From positions 59,861-123,860 of the forward strand of contig JAUCBJ010000368.1 in NCBI GenBank assembly GCA_032718475.1: a DNA stretch of 64,000 bases. The letters are read 5' to 3'. This DNA is from Nemertoderma westbladi. Its lineage: Eukaryota > Xenacoelomorpha > Nemertodermatida > Nemertodermatidae. Below are positions 51,800-64,000 of this stretch, in pieces; position 1 is the stretch's first letter, and each line of letters starts with the position of its first letter. Below the pieces are notes generated by a model, which was not told where the DNA came from, did no database searches, and saw nothing but the letters and a program-made list of their open reading frames with translations. The translations under genes and the position numbers were made by a program.

Positions 51800-53205
51800 A
51801 GCGTAACGGTCGTGACATAGTTTCGTAACGGTTGTGACATTATCGATTTTTACACAAATCTGAATTTCAAAAAATGGCAAGGTATTAGGGTTAGGTATTG
51901 ATATCGTTTTCAGGCAGGTTTTCTTGCACGCTGATTTTAATGAAAGGCTTTTTACATTCCACAATTGAAAACATCTACCTTTTTAGTGCTAAAATGAAAA
52001 GTGCAAGTGACCTGACCAGCATTTTTCAAATTATGAAAACAACTAGAATTGTAGGAATGATGTTTATTTCAATTACATACAGATTTTCTGGTACGCCAAT
52101 TTCAATGGAAGGCTTTTTTACTTCCGCAGTTGAACACACCGAACCATTTTTGGCGCTAAAATGAAAAGTGCAAGTAACCAGCATTTTTCAAATTTGTGAA
52201 AACAACAAGAATTGTAGGAATGGTGTTTATTTCAATTACATACAGGTTTTCTGGTAGGCCCTACACGAATTTAAATGGAAGGCTTTTTTACTTCCGCAGT
52301 TGAACACACCGAACCATTTTTGGTGCTAAAATGAAAGGTGCAAGTAACCAGCATTTTTCAAATTTGTGAAAACAACAAGAATTGTAGGAATGGTGTTTAT
52401 TTCAATTACATACAGATTTTCTGGCATACCGATTTCAATGGAAGGCTTTTTAAATTCCGCAGTTGAAAACACCTACCATTTTTGGTGCTAAAATGAAAAG
52501 TGCAAGTTACCAGCATTTTTCAAATTAGTGAAAACAACAAGAATTGTTGGAATGGTGTTTATTTCAATTACATACAGGTTTTCTGGTAAGCTGATTTCAA
52601 TGGAAGGCTTTTTAAATTCCGCAGTTGAATACACGGAATACACCTAGGCCTACCATGCCAGCATACAGCCATGTTCGGTGCTAAAATGAAAAGTGCAAGA
52701 GTAAATAAACATAATTTTTCAAATTTTGTAGATTATATGTAAGCAGCCATACGTTGTACTGTTGTTCTATGTCAGTACCGGTATGTCTGTATGTAATACC
52801 GGTAGGCCTATTGTATGCTGATATTTTGGTTATTACAGTATTATGTGTACACCTCTGATTACAGTATAAATATAATTACATCCTACCGGTATCATAAATT
52901 ATAGGCCTACAAATTAATTTATAGCTTATAGGCTATTGTATAATAATGTAATAATGATTCATAAGGTTTGTGTCACAACCGTTACGGCCACAAGTGTGAA
53001 GTGTTATTATGGCACTATACTGCTATATATACATATAGGGCCTAGTCAAGTTCAGAAGTTAAACTATATGACTCAAAAAATTGATACGAACCAGCCAATG
53101 ACTGAATGATAGATATGAAAGATTATAAACATTACTGTCGGGGATCTGGAGATATTGGAAAAACAGAAAAACGTGCTCTTCAGCGTAACGGTCGTGACAT
53201 TTTCC
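51800..53205. repeat. Dispersed taacggtcgtgacat words around the tandem repeat
   Basis: cgtaacggtcgtgacat at ~51802 and ~53183, cgtaacggttgtgacat at ~51823, and the inverted form gtcacaaccgttacg at ~52973. They bracket the five-copy repeat and may mark the ends of a composite element. Confidence 0.55.
51908..52700. repeat. ~165-bp tandem repeat, five copies
   Basis: Each copy carries ttctgg, a variable spot, atttcaatggaaggcttttt, ccgcagttgaa, gctaaaatgaaaagtgcaag, accagcatttttcaaatt, aacaacaagaattgtaggaa and ggtgtttatttcaattacat. The copies differ by a few per cent with small indels; the first and last are the most diverged. Confidence 0.92.
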
Positions 53206-54529
53206 ATCCACTCATTACACTGTTACACATTACAATGCTATTAGAAAAATATTTATTAGTTGTACATTATTTAACCGACATGGCTAATTACTACATAGAT
53301 ATAAGATTCTGAAAAACATATGGCTGTATGGCATTGTCAGTTTGGTAATGATCATGGAATTTTAGTTTGTATGAAATTATGCCAAAAATATTGAATTTTT
53401 GGCATTTTTCAAATCACATTTTGCGGACACTGTAAAAAAAAATTGGCGAGGGATGATAGGGCCTATGAAACATTTGAAAACAGTTTTATGACAGTAGGCA
53501 GGTAGGCCTATGAACTATGAAGCACAATATGTGTGCTACTGCTGTACTGCTACACACTCAAAACAAAAGAAATGAATTTCTAAGTACTTTAATTTTTCAC
53601 CAAAAGGTTTACTTTTGCTTGGAATGGCTGAGTACCGGTCAGTCGGTGAGAAGTCAAAAATTGGACTTGAGTCCAAAATTGGACTTCGACTCCAGTTCAA
53701 GTCCAAAATTGGACTTCTGTGAGTCCAATATTGGACTTCAAATCAGCCAATTGTTCCAGGGCCTTGGGTAATTGGATCGGGCGGGATTTTTTTTCTTTAA
53801 TCGAAAATATATCAAAAAATAAGAGTTTTGAACAGGGGGACCTGAAATTCACCAGGGGGAACTTTTTTTATAAGGCTTTGAATTTTTACAAAAGTCCAAT
53901 ATTGGACTTTAAGTCCAATTTTGGACGTGACATTGAGAATCGAACTTAAAGGTACATGAAGCATGACAGATGAGAGACAGCCAGACAGCTGTTAAGTTAT
54001 GGAAAGTTACCTTTGCAGCTCTGTATGTATCTTCAGTGTAATGACTGTACTGTACTTAGAATATAATGGTACATTCTAGCATTCTAGGTACTTTGTACTT
54101 TACTTTTAGCATATTGTTTAGTTTACAATTTACATTCATGTTATGTCTAACCTTACAGCCTTATGTACCCAGGACTTTATAGTGTCTTTAGGACTAGATT
54201 AGATTATGCTCCAACAAATATTTAATTACAAATTATATTTGGTGGATACTGGTAACAATGCCAGGTTAGCCAACTGCAGCTGCTGCTAAGGCTAACTACA
54301 GTACAAGCTACGATTTCGTCTAAGGCTATGGGAGCCCTATCAGAAAGAAATACTACAAGTTGATGCTACCACCATCTCTTCTAATTTTTCCATACAACAG
54401 GAAGGGTATTATAAAACGGCTGGATAACAGGATAATGAAATGGGATTAGTAACTGATTAACGTGTTGGGGTCTCCACATAATAAGTACAGAAGTAACAAG
54501 TAACACACGTCATAATCATAAACCAATTG

Positions 54530-54552
54530 AGGGAAAGGAACAGGTTACAGAT
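54530..54552. repeat. Fragment of the ggaacaggttacag repeat
   Basis: gagggaaaggaacaggttac matches the centres of the two MITEs at 39337 and 49823. Confidence 0.6.
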
Positions 54553-55467
54553 GCAGGCTTTTCTAACTTCACTTCACAACTTCTAACTTCACAACTAAAG
54601 TCACTTTTGACTTTACCAATTGAAGGAGCCCTATAACCTCACCACATACTACTACTACAATCGGCATGATTCATTGCAACTGCATTATATATATAGGCCC
54701 TATTATGTATTAAGAATGCTGTGCCGGCTTGTTGACAAAAGTGCGCCTCCACAACTCCCTTACACTCTTACAGCCTTATCACCCATGACATTTGCTAGAT
54801 CATCCGCATCTTTAAGGCCAGTGTCCTTTAAGACAGTAAGAAAGATGCGTCTCAAGAAAGTTATGGGCTGTCCACCATGCTTATTCACTCCATGAGGTGC
54901 ACTGGCTGGTCCTCACGGCTTAAAGCGATGTCCTGCAAAGCGGAGGCGGCTTTGTTCTAGTGTCAAGCTTGGGGGAACCAATGACTGAATGAGACACCTC
55001 CAACTCCAATGTTATATAGTGTTTGGTTGGAGATGCAGAGATGTGTGCATTGTACTTGACACAGTGAACCTAATCTAAACAATTAGTCAATAAACATTAA
55101 CTCAATAACATAATAGGTTACAGTTTACAGTAGTCTTATTTTTGCCATACGAAAATACCACAGGCGACAGGTATGGCAGTATGGGTATGAATGAACTATA
55201 CAGCTATAACTCCACTACGCTACCGCGGTATACACCGCTAAGGCAGTAAGGCTACCGCAAAGCTATACCACTACCGCAAAAAGTAACTACTGATGTCTGA
55301 CTGTACGTGTGCGATCCCTGTTTATAATACATATAATAATTAATTTGATCATTAAAATAATGTTGCATTGTAATTATGTAATATATATGTACTGATACGG
55401 GATGCAGTTTTGATTTAAATACCGATATACAGTATGGCAGCATGGGTACACTTGGAGTTGTACTAAA

Positions 55468-57360
55468 CAGTAGGGAACACATGCCCAAACAGGCAGCGCA
55501 GACTTTGCAAAATGCACTGCCATATTAGGCAGTTTTAGCCTAAATTTCTGATAAAATGTCAATTTTTATTAACTTCCTGCTCGAAGGGCCCCTTTTTTAT
55601 TTCATGGGATGAAAATATAGTATGTATTGCAAGGTAAATAGAAAATTTGGTAGACTTTCACAGTTGGGTTTTAGAGACATCAGACTTTTAAAATTTCTAG
55701 TCAAAAGCATGCACTGCCCAAAATAGCAGTGTTCTGCTTAATATAGCAGCATACTGTTTGAACTAGCAGTGCAATGCTTAAAATGGCAGTGCAAAATCAG
55801 AAAATGCATTCAGCATTACATACAATTCAGCAATTCTGATGGAAACAATATATATATATATATAAATAAAAAATAACCAATATTCAACAGATTTTATAAA
55901 TCAATTTTTCACAGTTTGAAACAGTTGGAAAAAGAAAGACCCGATCATTTTTCTCCTGAATTTGTAAATATTATATCTGTATATGGTATGTTGGTTTGTA
56001 TTGCATTCTCTATATCCGTTACTATTGTAGAATGTATGACTTTGTATGTGTGTTAATCTGTGTTTGTTTTACTCTACATGTTTTACTATTAACGTTTATT
56101 CTATCCAGCCACTCACAGCCAGCCTATTGTACTTGTACACAAAAACATTAGTATCAAATTTTGCTTTGAAAAAATATACTGTTGCAACATGTGTTTGTTA
56201 GAATATATTATCTTAATCTTTATTATTATTTTATATTTATGTTGGTTTTACTCATTGCTCACTCTATCTATATTTTACGTTTTCCATCTACTGTAAAACC
56301 AACATAATACTGTATCAATTTACAATTAATTGATTTATATCAATTTTAGATTACTGGTCAGCCGGTAAGTCATACTGTATCAAAATACTAGTTTATCTAA
56401 ATTTAGACTATTTTTAAGTATCTAAATTGAATTTAATTATTTCTTACTAATGATCTGCTGATGACTTCTTATACAGTAATTTGTATTTTGTTAACAAAAA
56501 ATAATGCCTTATCAGTTAATCCTTAAACAGTGCCTTATAAGAAATTTCTCTCTACACCCATAAATTATTAAACAATAAATTTATCAAGGGGAGGTAAATT
56601 TCTGTACAGACCCCTTAAAGATATGACAGTTTTAAATATGATATATATTAGGCCTAATGATTTTATTACTAAATATTTACTAACAATAATTATCAGTTAC
56701 CATTTCAATCAGTCAATAAACATAAATTTTATCATTAGCGAACTGTAACTTTTAATATTAACAAACTATAGGCCTATATTGTATATATTGCATATTGTTA
56801 TAATGGCCACATATATATTAATATTTTATACAGTATAATAAATATATTAATAAATTACCTGTCAGTGACTGTGTAAATTGTTAAACAGTTAACTGAATAA
56901 CTAACAAAAATAAAATATATAAATTGCTTTCAAAAGGATAGTCTTATATACTGTAGATAGATAGGCTGTTTAGCAGATACAGTACAGACAGAGATAGATA
57001 AACTCTGAAGGACTAAAGGATGCCTGGCATTGCCAGGCTCTCCAGCTCTCCTACAGTCAGGCAGAAGGAATTAATTCAATACCATAACTGCCATTTTAGG
57101 CAGTGCATGTTTTTGACTTGCAATTTTCAATGTCAAATATCTCCAAAACCCAACCATGAAACTCTTACTACATTTTGTATTTACCTCCAATATATATCAT
57201 ATTTTCATCCAATGAAATAAAAATGGGGCCCTTCCAGCAGGAAGTTGATAAAAATTCACATTTTATCCGAAATTTAGGGTAAAACTGCCTAATATGGCAG
57301 TGCATTTTTCAAAAATGGCAGTGCGTCTGTGCTGCCAATTCGGGCATGTGTTCCCTACTG
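55468..57360. mobile_element. Inner foldback element with ~290-bp terminal inverted repeats
   Basis: Left arm from cagtagggaacacatgccc (55468) to about 55750; the right arm, from about 57075 to gggcatgtgttccctactg (57360), is its diverged reverse complement. Shared inner words: ggcagttttagcc/gggtaaaactgcc and aacttcctgct/agcaggaagtt. Flanked by ctaaa at 55463-55467 and 57361-57365. No transposase frame in the ~1.3-kb centre, so it is non-autonomous. Many copies of cagtgcatg/tggcagtgca occur in the arms. Confidence 0.85.
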
Positions 57361-57458
57361 CTAAAGTCCAATATTGGACTTTGGAGTCCAAAATTGGACT
57401 TGAAGTCTAAAATTGGACTTGAAGTCCAATTTTTGACTTCTCACCGACTGCCGGTACT

Positions 57459-58632
57459 GACTTTGGCAGACTATGGTTACAGTTACCGGTACACTCCTTC
57501 AAAATTGAAATTGCATTGGTGCGGCGCTCTTCAAAATTGTTTCAATGCAGCAATGCTGCAATGTGCGGCGCTCTTCAAAATTGTTTCAGCAATGTTTTTG
57601 GATGGATTCCATACAGCTGTACAGGGTGTATTCTGTTTCTGTATAGGCTGATAGGGCCTAGGCCTATTACTGTATTACAGTATTATATATCTGTCTCTCT
57701 GTATTTCCGGTACCCGACAGCCAAACTCAGAACGTCTGAACGTGACTGTACTGTGCCGTGCGCCGTGCACGCATCTCATCATCTGCGCATGGTTGATGGT
57801 CAGACAGTCAGATGGACGAAAGGTATTTTTACGCCATTTCTGCATTTCCACATCTCCTGCAGCTGCAGCCCTGCCTGCCGGACTATTAACTACTAACTGA
57901 CTAACTAGCATAGTAGTCAGGCATCAGGCAGTAGGTATGTCTACAACAAACTGACAAAATGCTGAAAGGGTGTGTAGACAGAGACAGAATTAATATTTAG
58001 GCTAGAACTGTAGAAGTAGTACAATAATAGAAAGCACAGTTTGAGTAATTAATTGTAAACATCATGCGATCTTTCCAGCTACCAACCTGAGTAAAAATAT
58101 TGGCCAAGAAAAATGTCACACCACCTTTCTTCCGTCCAATAAGAAACCATTCCGCTGTAGTACAGTAGTATGCAGCAAAGAATGCCACTACAGCACAACA
58201 CACACTATAACAGCAAAGGAGGACAAAATTCGATTGTGATTGGTTATATTAATTCCATTCACTCCACTGGTTTTCCAGTGACGTAACATTGTTCATACTA
58301 TGCTACTAATTAATTGTGGCCCGCATAACTGCATAAATCAGTATATTGTTGCAGGATATCCCCTAAAGAATTAAAAAAACAACGGAAATTAAAAAGGGAC
58401 CGCAGATTAAAAATCAACGGTTGAAATTAAAAAGCCACAAGTTTCCTTAAACCGTTAGGCCAGGGATTACGCTTACGCACAAAGTGTGATGACTCAATTC
58501 CAATGCGGCCCCCCAGAAAACTATACACCGTAGAGGAAACTCCAGTACGCATTAGCTACCATTTAACAATGCAAGGCAGAGATGCGCCCTGGCTGGTCCA
58601 TTAAAAAGCATTCGTGCCAAAACGAAAATTGC
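57459..58632. other. Stretch without a recognised gene
   Basis: A gcggcgctcttcaaaattgtt block occurs twice at 57519 and 57566. Short frames on both strands have no family-like features. Confidence 0.4.
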
Positions 58633-61600
58633 ACTGACCCCAATACGGGTATCGGACCGAGGGCCTCCGAAGCAATGTGACCCTAATACGGGTATCGGAC
58701 CGAGGGCCTCCGAAGCAATGTGACCCTAATACGGGTATCGGACCAACGGCCTCCGAAACAATGTGAACCCAATACGGGTATCGGACCCACGTCCAACGAA
58801 GCAATGTGAACCCAATACGGGTATCGGACCCACGTCAAACGAAGCAATGTGAACCCAATACGGGTATCGGACCAACGGCCTCCGAAACAATGTGAACCCA
58901 ATACGGGTATCGGACCCACGTCCAACGAAGCAATGTGAACCCAATACGGGTATCGGACCCACGGCCAACGAAGCAATGTGAACCCAATACGGGTATCGGA
59001 CCAACGGCCTCCGAAACAATGTGAACCCAATACGGGTATCGGACCCACGTCCAACGAAGCAATGTGAACCCAATATGGGTATCGGACCCACGGCCTCTGA
59101 AGCAATAACCCAATACGGGTATCGGACCAACGGCCTCCGAAGCATGTGACCCCAATACGGGTATGGAACCCACGGCCTCCGAAGCAATAACCCAATACGG
59201 GTATCGGACCCACGTCCAACGAAGCAATGTGAACCCAATACGGGTATTGGACCCACGGCCAACGAAGCAATGTGACCCCAATACGGGTATCGGACCAACG
59301 GCTTCCGAAGCAATGTGAACCCAATACGGGTATCGGACCCACGTCCAACGAAGCAATGTGAAACCAATACGGGTATCGGACCCACGGCCAACGAAGCAAT
59401 GTGAAACCAATACGGGTATCGGACCCACGGCCAACGAAGCAATGTGAAACCAATACGGGTATCGGACCCACGGCCAACGAAGCAATGTGAACCCAATACG
59501 GGTATCGGACCAACGGCCTCCGAAGCATGTGACCCCAATACGGGTATGGGACCCACGGCCTCCGAAGCAATAACCCAATACGGGTATCGGACCCACGGCC
59601 AACGAAGCAATGTGAACCCAATACGGGTATCGGACCCACGGCCTCTGAAGCAATGTGAACCCAATACGGGTATCGGACCCACGGCCAACAAAGCAATGTG
59701 AACCCAATACGGGTAACGGACCAACGGCCAACGAAGCAATGTGAACCCAATACGGGTATCGGACCCACAGCCAACGAAGCAATGTGAACCCAATACGGGT
59801 ATCGGACCCACGGCCTCCGAAACAATGTGAACCCAATACGGGTATCGGACCCACGGCCAACGAAGCAATGTGAACCCAATACGGGTATCGGACCCACGGC
59901 CTCCGAAACAATGTGAACCCAATACGGGTATCGGATCCACGGCCTCCGAAGCAATGTGAACCCAATACGGGTATCGGACCCACGTCCAACGAAGCAATGT
60001 GAACCCAATACGGGTATCGGACCAACGGCTTCCGAAGCAATGTGAACCCAATACAGGTATCGGACCCACAGCCTCCGAAACAATGTGAAACCAATACGGG
60101 TATCGGACCCACGGCCAACGAAGCAATGTGAACCCAATACGGGTATCGGACCCACGGCCTCCGAAGCAATGTGAACCCAATACGGGTATCGGACCCACTG
60201 CCAACGAAGCAATGTGAACCCAATACGGGTAACGGACCCACGGCCAACGAAGCAATGTGAACCCAATACAGGTATCGGACACACGGCCTCTGAACCAATG
60301 TGAACCCAATACGGGTATCGGACCAACGGCCTCCGAAGCAATGTAAACCCAATACGGGTATCGGACACACGGCCTCCGAAGCAATGTGAACCCAATATGG
60401 GTATTGGACCCACGGCCAACGAAGCAATGTGAACCCAATACGGGTATCGGACCCACGGCCTCCGAAGCAATGTGAACCCAATACGGGTATCGGACCCACA
60501 GCCAACGAAGCAATGTGAACCCAAAACGTGTATCGGACCCACGTCCAACGAAGCAAAGTGAACCCAATACGGGCATCAGACCCACGTCCAACGAAGCAAT
60601 GTGACCCCAATACGGGTATCGGACCAACGGCCTCCGAAACAATGTGAACCCAATACGTGTATCGGACCCACGGCCTCCGAAACAATGTGAACCCAATACG
60701 GGTATCGGACCCACGTCCAATGAAACAATGTGAACCCAATACGGGTATCGGACCCACGGCCTCCAAAATAATGTGAACCCAATACGGGTATCGGACCCAC
60801 GGCCTCCGAAGCAATGTGAACCCAATACGGGTATCGGACACACGGCCTCCGAAGCAATGTGAACCCAATATGGGTATCGGACCCACGGCCAACGAAGCAA
60901 TGTGAACCCAATACGGGTATCGGACCCACGGTCTCCGAAGCAATGTGAACCCAATACGGGTATCGGACCCACAGCCTCCGAAGCAATGTGAACCCAATAC
61001 GGGTATCGGACCCATGGCCAACGAAGCAATGTGAACCCAATACGGGTATCGGACCCACGGCCTCCGAAGCAATGTGAACCCAATACGGGTATCGGACCCA
61101 CGGCCTCCGAAGCAATGTGAACCCAATACGGGTATCGGACCCACGGCCTCCGAAGCAATGTGAACCCAATACGGGTATCGGACCCACGGCCTCCGAAGCA
61201 TGTGACCCCAATACGGGTATCGGACCCACGGCCAACGAAGCAATGTGAACCCAATGCGGGTATCGGACCCACGGCCTCCGAAGCAATGTGACCCCAATAC
61301 TGGGTATCGGACCCACGGCCTCTGAAGCAATGTGAACCCAATACGGGTATCGGACCCACGGCCAACGAAGCAATGTGAACCCAATACGGGTATCGGACCC
61401 ACGGCCTCCGAAGCAATGTGAACCCAATACGGGTATCGGACCCACGGCCAGCGAAGCAATGTGAACCCAATACGGGTATCGGACCCACGGCCTCCAAAGC
61501 AATGTGAACCCAATACGGGTATCGGACCCACGGCCTCCGAAGCAATGTGAACCCAATATGGGTATCGGACCCACGGCCTCCGAAGCAATGTGAACCCAAT

Positions 61601-62414
61601 ACGGGTATCGGACCCACGGCCTCCGAAGCAATGTGAACCCAATACGGGTATCGGACCCACGGCCTCCGAAGCAATGTTAACCCAATACGGGTATCAGACC
61701 CACGGCCTCCGAAGCAATGTGAACCCAATACGGGTATCGGACCCACGGCCTCCGAAGCATGTGACCCCAATACGGGTATGGGACCCACGGCCTCCGAAGC
61801 AATGTGAACCCAATACGGGTATCGGACCCACGGCCAACGAAGCAATGTGAACCCAATACGGGTATCGGACCCACGGCCTCTGAAGCAATGTGAACCCAAT
61901 ACGGGTATCGGACCCACGGCCTCCGAAGCAATGTGAACCCAATACGGGTAACGGGTATCGGACCCACGGCCAACGAAGCAATGTGAACCCAATACGGGTA
62001 TCGGACCCACGGCCTCCGAAGCAATGTGAACCCAATACGGGTATCGGACCCACGGCCAACGAAGCAATGTGAACCCAATACGGGTATCGGACCCACGGCC
62101 TCTGAAGCAATGTGAACCCAATACGGGTATCGGACCCACGGCCTCCGAAGCAATGTGAACCCAATACGGGTATCGGACCCACGGCCTCCAAAATAATGTG
62201 AACCCAATACGGGTATCGGACCCACGGCCTCTGAAGCAATGTGAACCCAATACGGGTATCGGACCCACGGCCTCCGAAGCAATGTGAACCCAATACGGGT
62301 ATCGGACCCACGGCCAACGAAGCAATGTTAACCCAATACGGGTATCGGACCCACGGCCTCTGAAGCAATGTGAACCCAATACGGGTATCGGACCCACGGC
62401 CTCCGAAGCAATGT
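58633..62414. repeat. 43-bp minisatellite, ~88 units
   Basis: Units of gaacccaatacgggtatcgg plus acccacggcctccgaagcaatgt, with a ccaacgaag/cctccgaag alternative and small deletions (for example loss of caatgtgaa). Three units equal 129 bp = 43 codons, so each minus frame cycles through three readings and none contains a stop. One frame is open for 1256 codons. This reflects the unit, not a demonstrated protein. Confidence 0.95.
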
Positions 62415-62479
62415 GAATGCAATGCAACCACCACACCAATGGAGCACCCAGTCGAGCACTACTTCGACTCGAGGCCTTG

Positions 62480-62487
62480 TATTTATA
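62480..62487 (-). promoter_or_regulatory. TATA-like box upstream of the 43-bp array
   Basis: Minus strand ctataaatac, about 65-75 bp before the first array unit. It could place a transcription start near 62455 with a leader running into the array. Sequence match only. Confidence 0.3.
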
Positions 62488-62499
62488 GATCGCCAAGGT

Positions 62500-64000
62500 A
62501 GTAGTTACAAACGGCTACTTTTTACAGATATACAGTACATATACAGTACCAATGTAACAACGTACAGCTACAATATGCAAATCAATTTTTAAAAACAAAA
62601 ATTCACAATATTATAGTAAACTACATATGACAGATAGTAATTCCCATTCCCATTCACTGTAGGCTTATCATGCACTGTACATCAACCTGTATACAGTAGT
62701 ATATATTTATTTATTTGTGTGGAATTAATTTCGCACTACCAAATCTCTAGGGCGACATATATCGCAGTAGGTGTATATATAATATATAAATATTATATAG
62801 TATCCCTGCAAACCACCAACGTTAATCTAACGTTGGGTTTATGTTAGACATTTGTTAAAAAATTACAGTTAGAATTTAACCATAAACCTACGTTAAAATA
62901 CGTTAGAATTCTGTCAATTTTTAACGTTAATTTTTTACAGTAAATATACGTCAAAAATAGACAAATATCTGACAATACCATATTTTTTAATGTTACTTTA
63001 ATGTAAATTTTTAACGGTAATTTTTTACTGTATTTATTTTTTTTATTTTTATTTTTTTTTAAGAACATGTACAAAATTTATTATTATTTCCATGGTAAAT
63101 CATTACTGTATTTATACGTTAAAAATCAACAGAGATCTGACATTTCCAAATTTGTTAACGTTAACTTTTAACGTTCATTATTAACGTTAATTTAGCATTA
63201 ATATACGTCAGATTTTAACAATGATTTAGTGAATCACTTAACTGATTCATCAATGGATAACATTGGCTATGTCTGGCCATCCGATGACTTTAATCATTTC
63301 GTATTTTGTTAAATTTTTATGATACTTGTGTAATTTTTTAAATATTATTTTTAAATATTTTCCTTACTTGTCAGCATCTGTGTACCAGTAACAAGCGTAC
63401 AGTATAATCATTAGCCAGGGCACAAATTTTATTGACAATTCCATCTTTATTTTCATAACGTTTTGACTTTTATTAAATAATTTTATTGAAGATTATATAT
63501 CGATAAATAACAAAATGGTTTTAGCGACGAAATGTTCAGAAGACGAAAAAAGCTAATTTAGAAACTAACTTTGTATGGAATGCGAAATTATTTGAAGTGA
63601 CAAACGAAACGAGACTTACTTTGGGCCGTGGACCCAATTACGGTTACCAAGAGTTACAGTAACTGACTACCACATATATTTACAAATCGAGAAACTTGAT
63701 CAACACGATTCCTATTTTATCGGCAATACCAGTCTTATATTCTACCAGGAGATAGAGCTTAATTACATCGCGATAAACAGTAAGAATTTGACCGTATCTG
63801 ATGGCATTGTATCACATATTCATTATTATGATAACATGAAAGTGGTCTCCCGAATCGAATGGAAATGACTCCGTCTTTAAACAATTTTTCACCCCAGTCT
63901 TTTGTTGCGCCTGTTTAGGTAGCCACGTAAAAATTACACTTGTTCTGCGATGTCGTTTTGGATATTTACAATATACCTTTACTTCGCGTGTTGTAAACTT
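62500..64000. other. AT-rich stretch with repeated aacgtta words
   Basis: From about 62810 to 63200, taacgtt/aacgtta, tacgtta and tacgtca words with ttttttac linkers recur irregularly, like a very degraded tandem or foldback repeat. No exon recognised to the window end. Confidence 0.45.

Larger units (their letters stand above)
53631..57458. mobile_element. Outer inverted-repeat element with ggac/gtcc palindromic ends
   Basis: Left arm (53631-53742) agtaccggtcagtcggtgag, then aagtcaaaaattggac and several gtccaaaattggac palindromes. The right arm (57366-57458), reverse-complemented, begins agtaccggcagtcggtgaga and continues the same way. One more such pair lies at 53895-53925. The interior has no readable transposase. 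The inner element 55468-57360 interrupts it close to the right arm. Confidence 0.72.

Noticed and set aside
30036-62414. CRISPR-like arrays
   Set aside because: The arrays are head-to-tail tandem repeats with no unique spacers, in a eukaryotic genome.

Overview
The window looks like a piece of an AT-rich, repeat-dense animal nuclear genome. Evidence: spliced genes with GT..AG introns, animal-type domains (PTB, calponin homology), a BEL/Pao LTR retrotransposon, several non-LTR (LINE) remnants, hAT-like elements and very large minisatellites. Short palindromic words such as aggcct and accggt recur often. A marine invertebrate, perhaps an echinoderm or relative, is my inference only; the species cannot be read from the sequence.

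The best gene is on the minus strand at 41307-51379. It can be assembled as seven coding exons with matching splice phases into a 408-codon homologue of LDLRAP1 (ARH), the clathrin/AP-2 adaptor for LDL-family receptors. It has an N-terminal PTB domain and a C-terminal AP-2-binding FxxLxxxR helix. Two introns of this gene carry minisatellites whose repeat unit is a tandem copy of the preceding exon's 3' end plus its splice donor (65-bp unit at 47313-49417; 44-bp unit at 44611-46780). A LINE fossil lies in another intron. A second minus-strand gene is seen only as two exons with a calponin-homology domain (16940-17392). Two further isolated minus-strand exons are at 24009-24401 and 33896-34507.

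The left part is dominated by a BEL/Pao element (2412-14245) inserted in a 9-bp minisatellite, with a 5-bp gttgc target-site duplication and identical LTRs over the shared part. It has a very long gag region with coiled-coil, Asn-rich and 13-residue-repeat segments, a complete pol, a large non-coding tandem repeat, and an unexplained 169-codon ORF before the 3' LTR. Gag is broken by frame changes at G-runs. A perfect 23-bp palindrome separates gag from pol, and the 5' LTR lacks its last ~61 bp. A solo LTR of a related family (25426-26105, aagtt duplication) confirms the LTR ends.

Region by region: 1-1440 Mutator-like transposase remnant; 2053-15774 split 9-bp array with the BEL element; 15776-21400 CH-domain exons and LINE bits; 22030-23960 ~36-bp array; 24009-24401 exon; 25426-26105 solo LTR; 26400-29850 degenerate repeat-like DNA; 30036-33860 39-bp array; 33896-34507 exon; 35935-37420 LINE; 37590-38665 hAT remnant; 39337-41051 small inverted-repeat elements; 41307-51379 LDLRAP1 gene; 51908-52700 tandem repeats; 53631-57458 nested inverted-repeat elements; 58633-62414 43-bp array; then AT-rich DNA with repeated aacgtta words.
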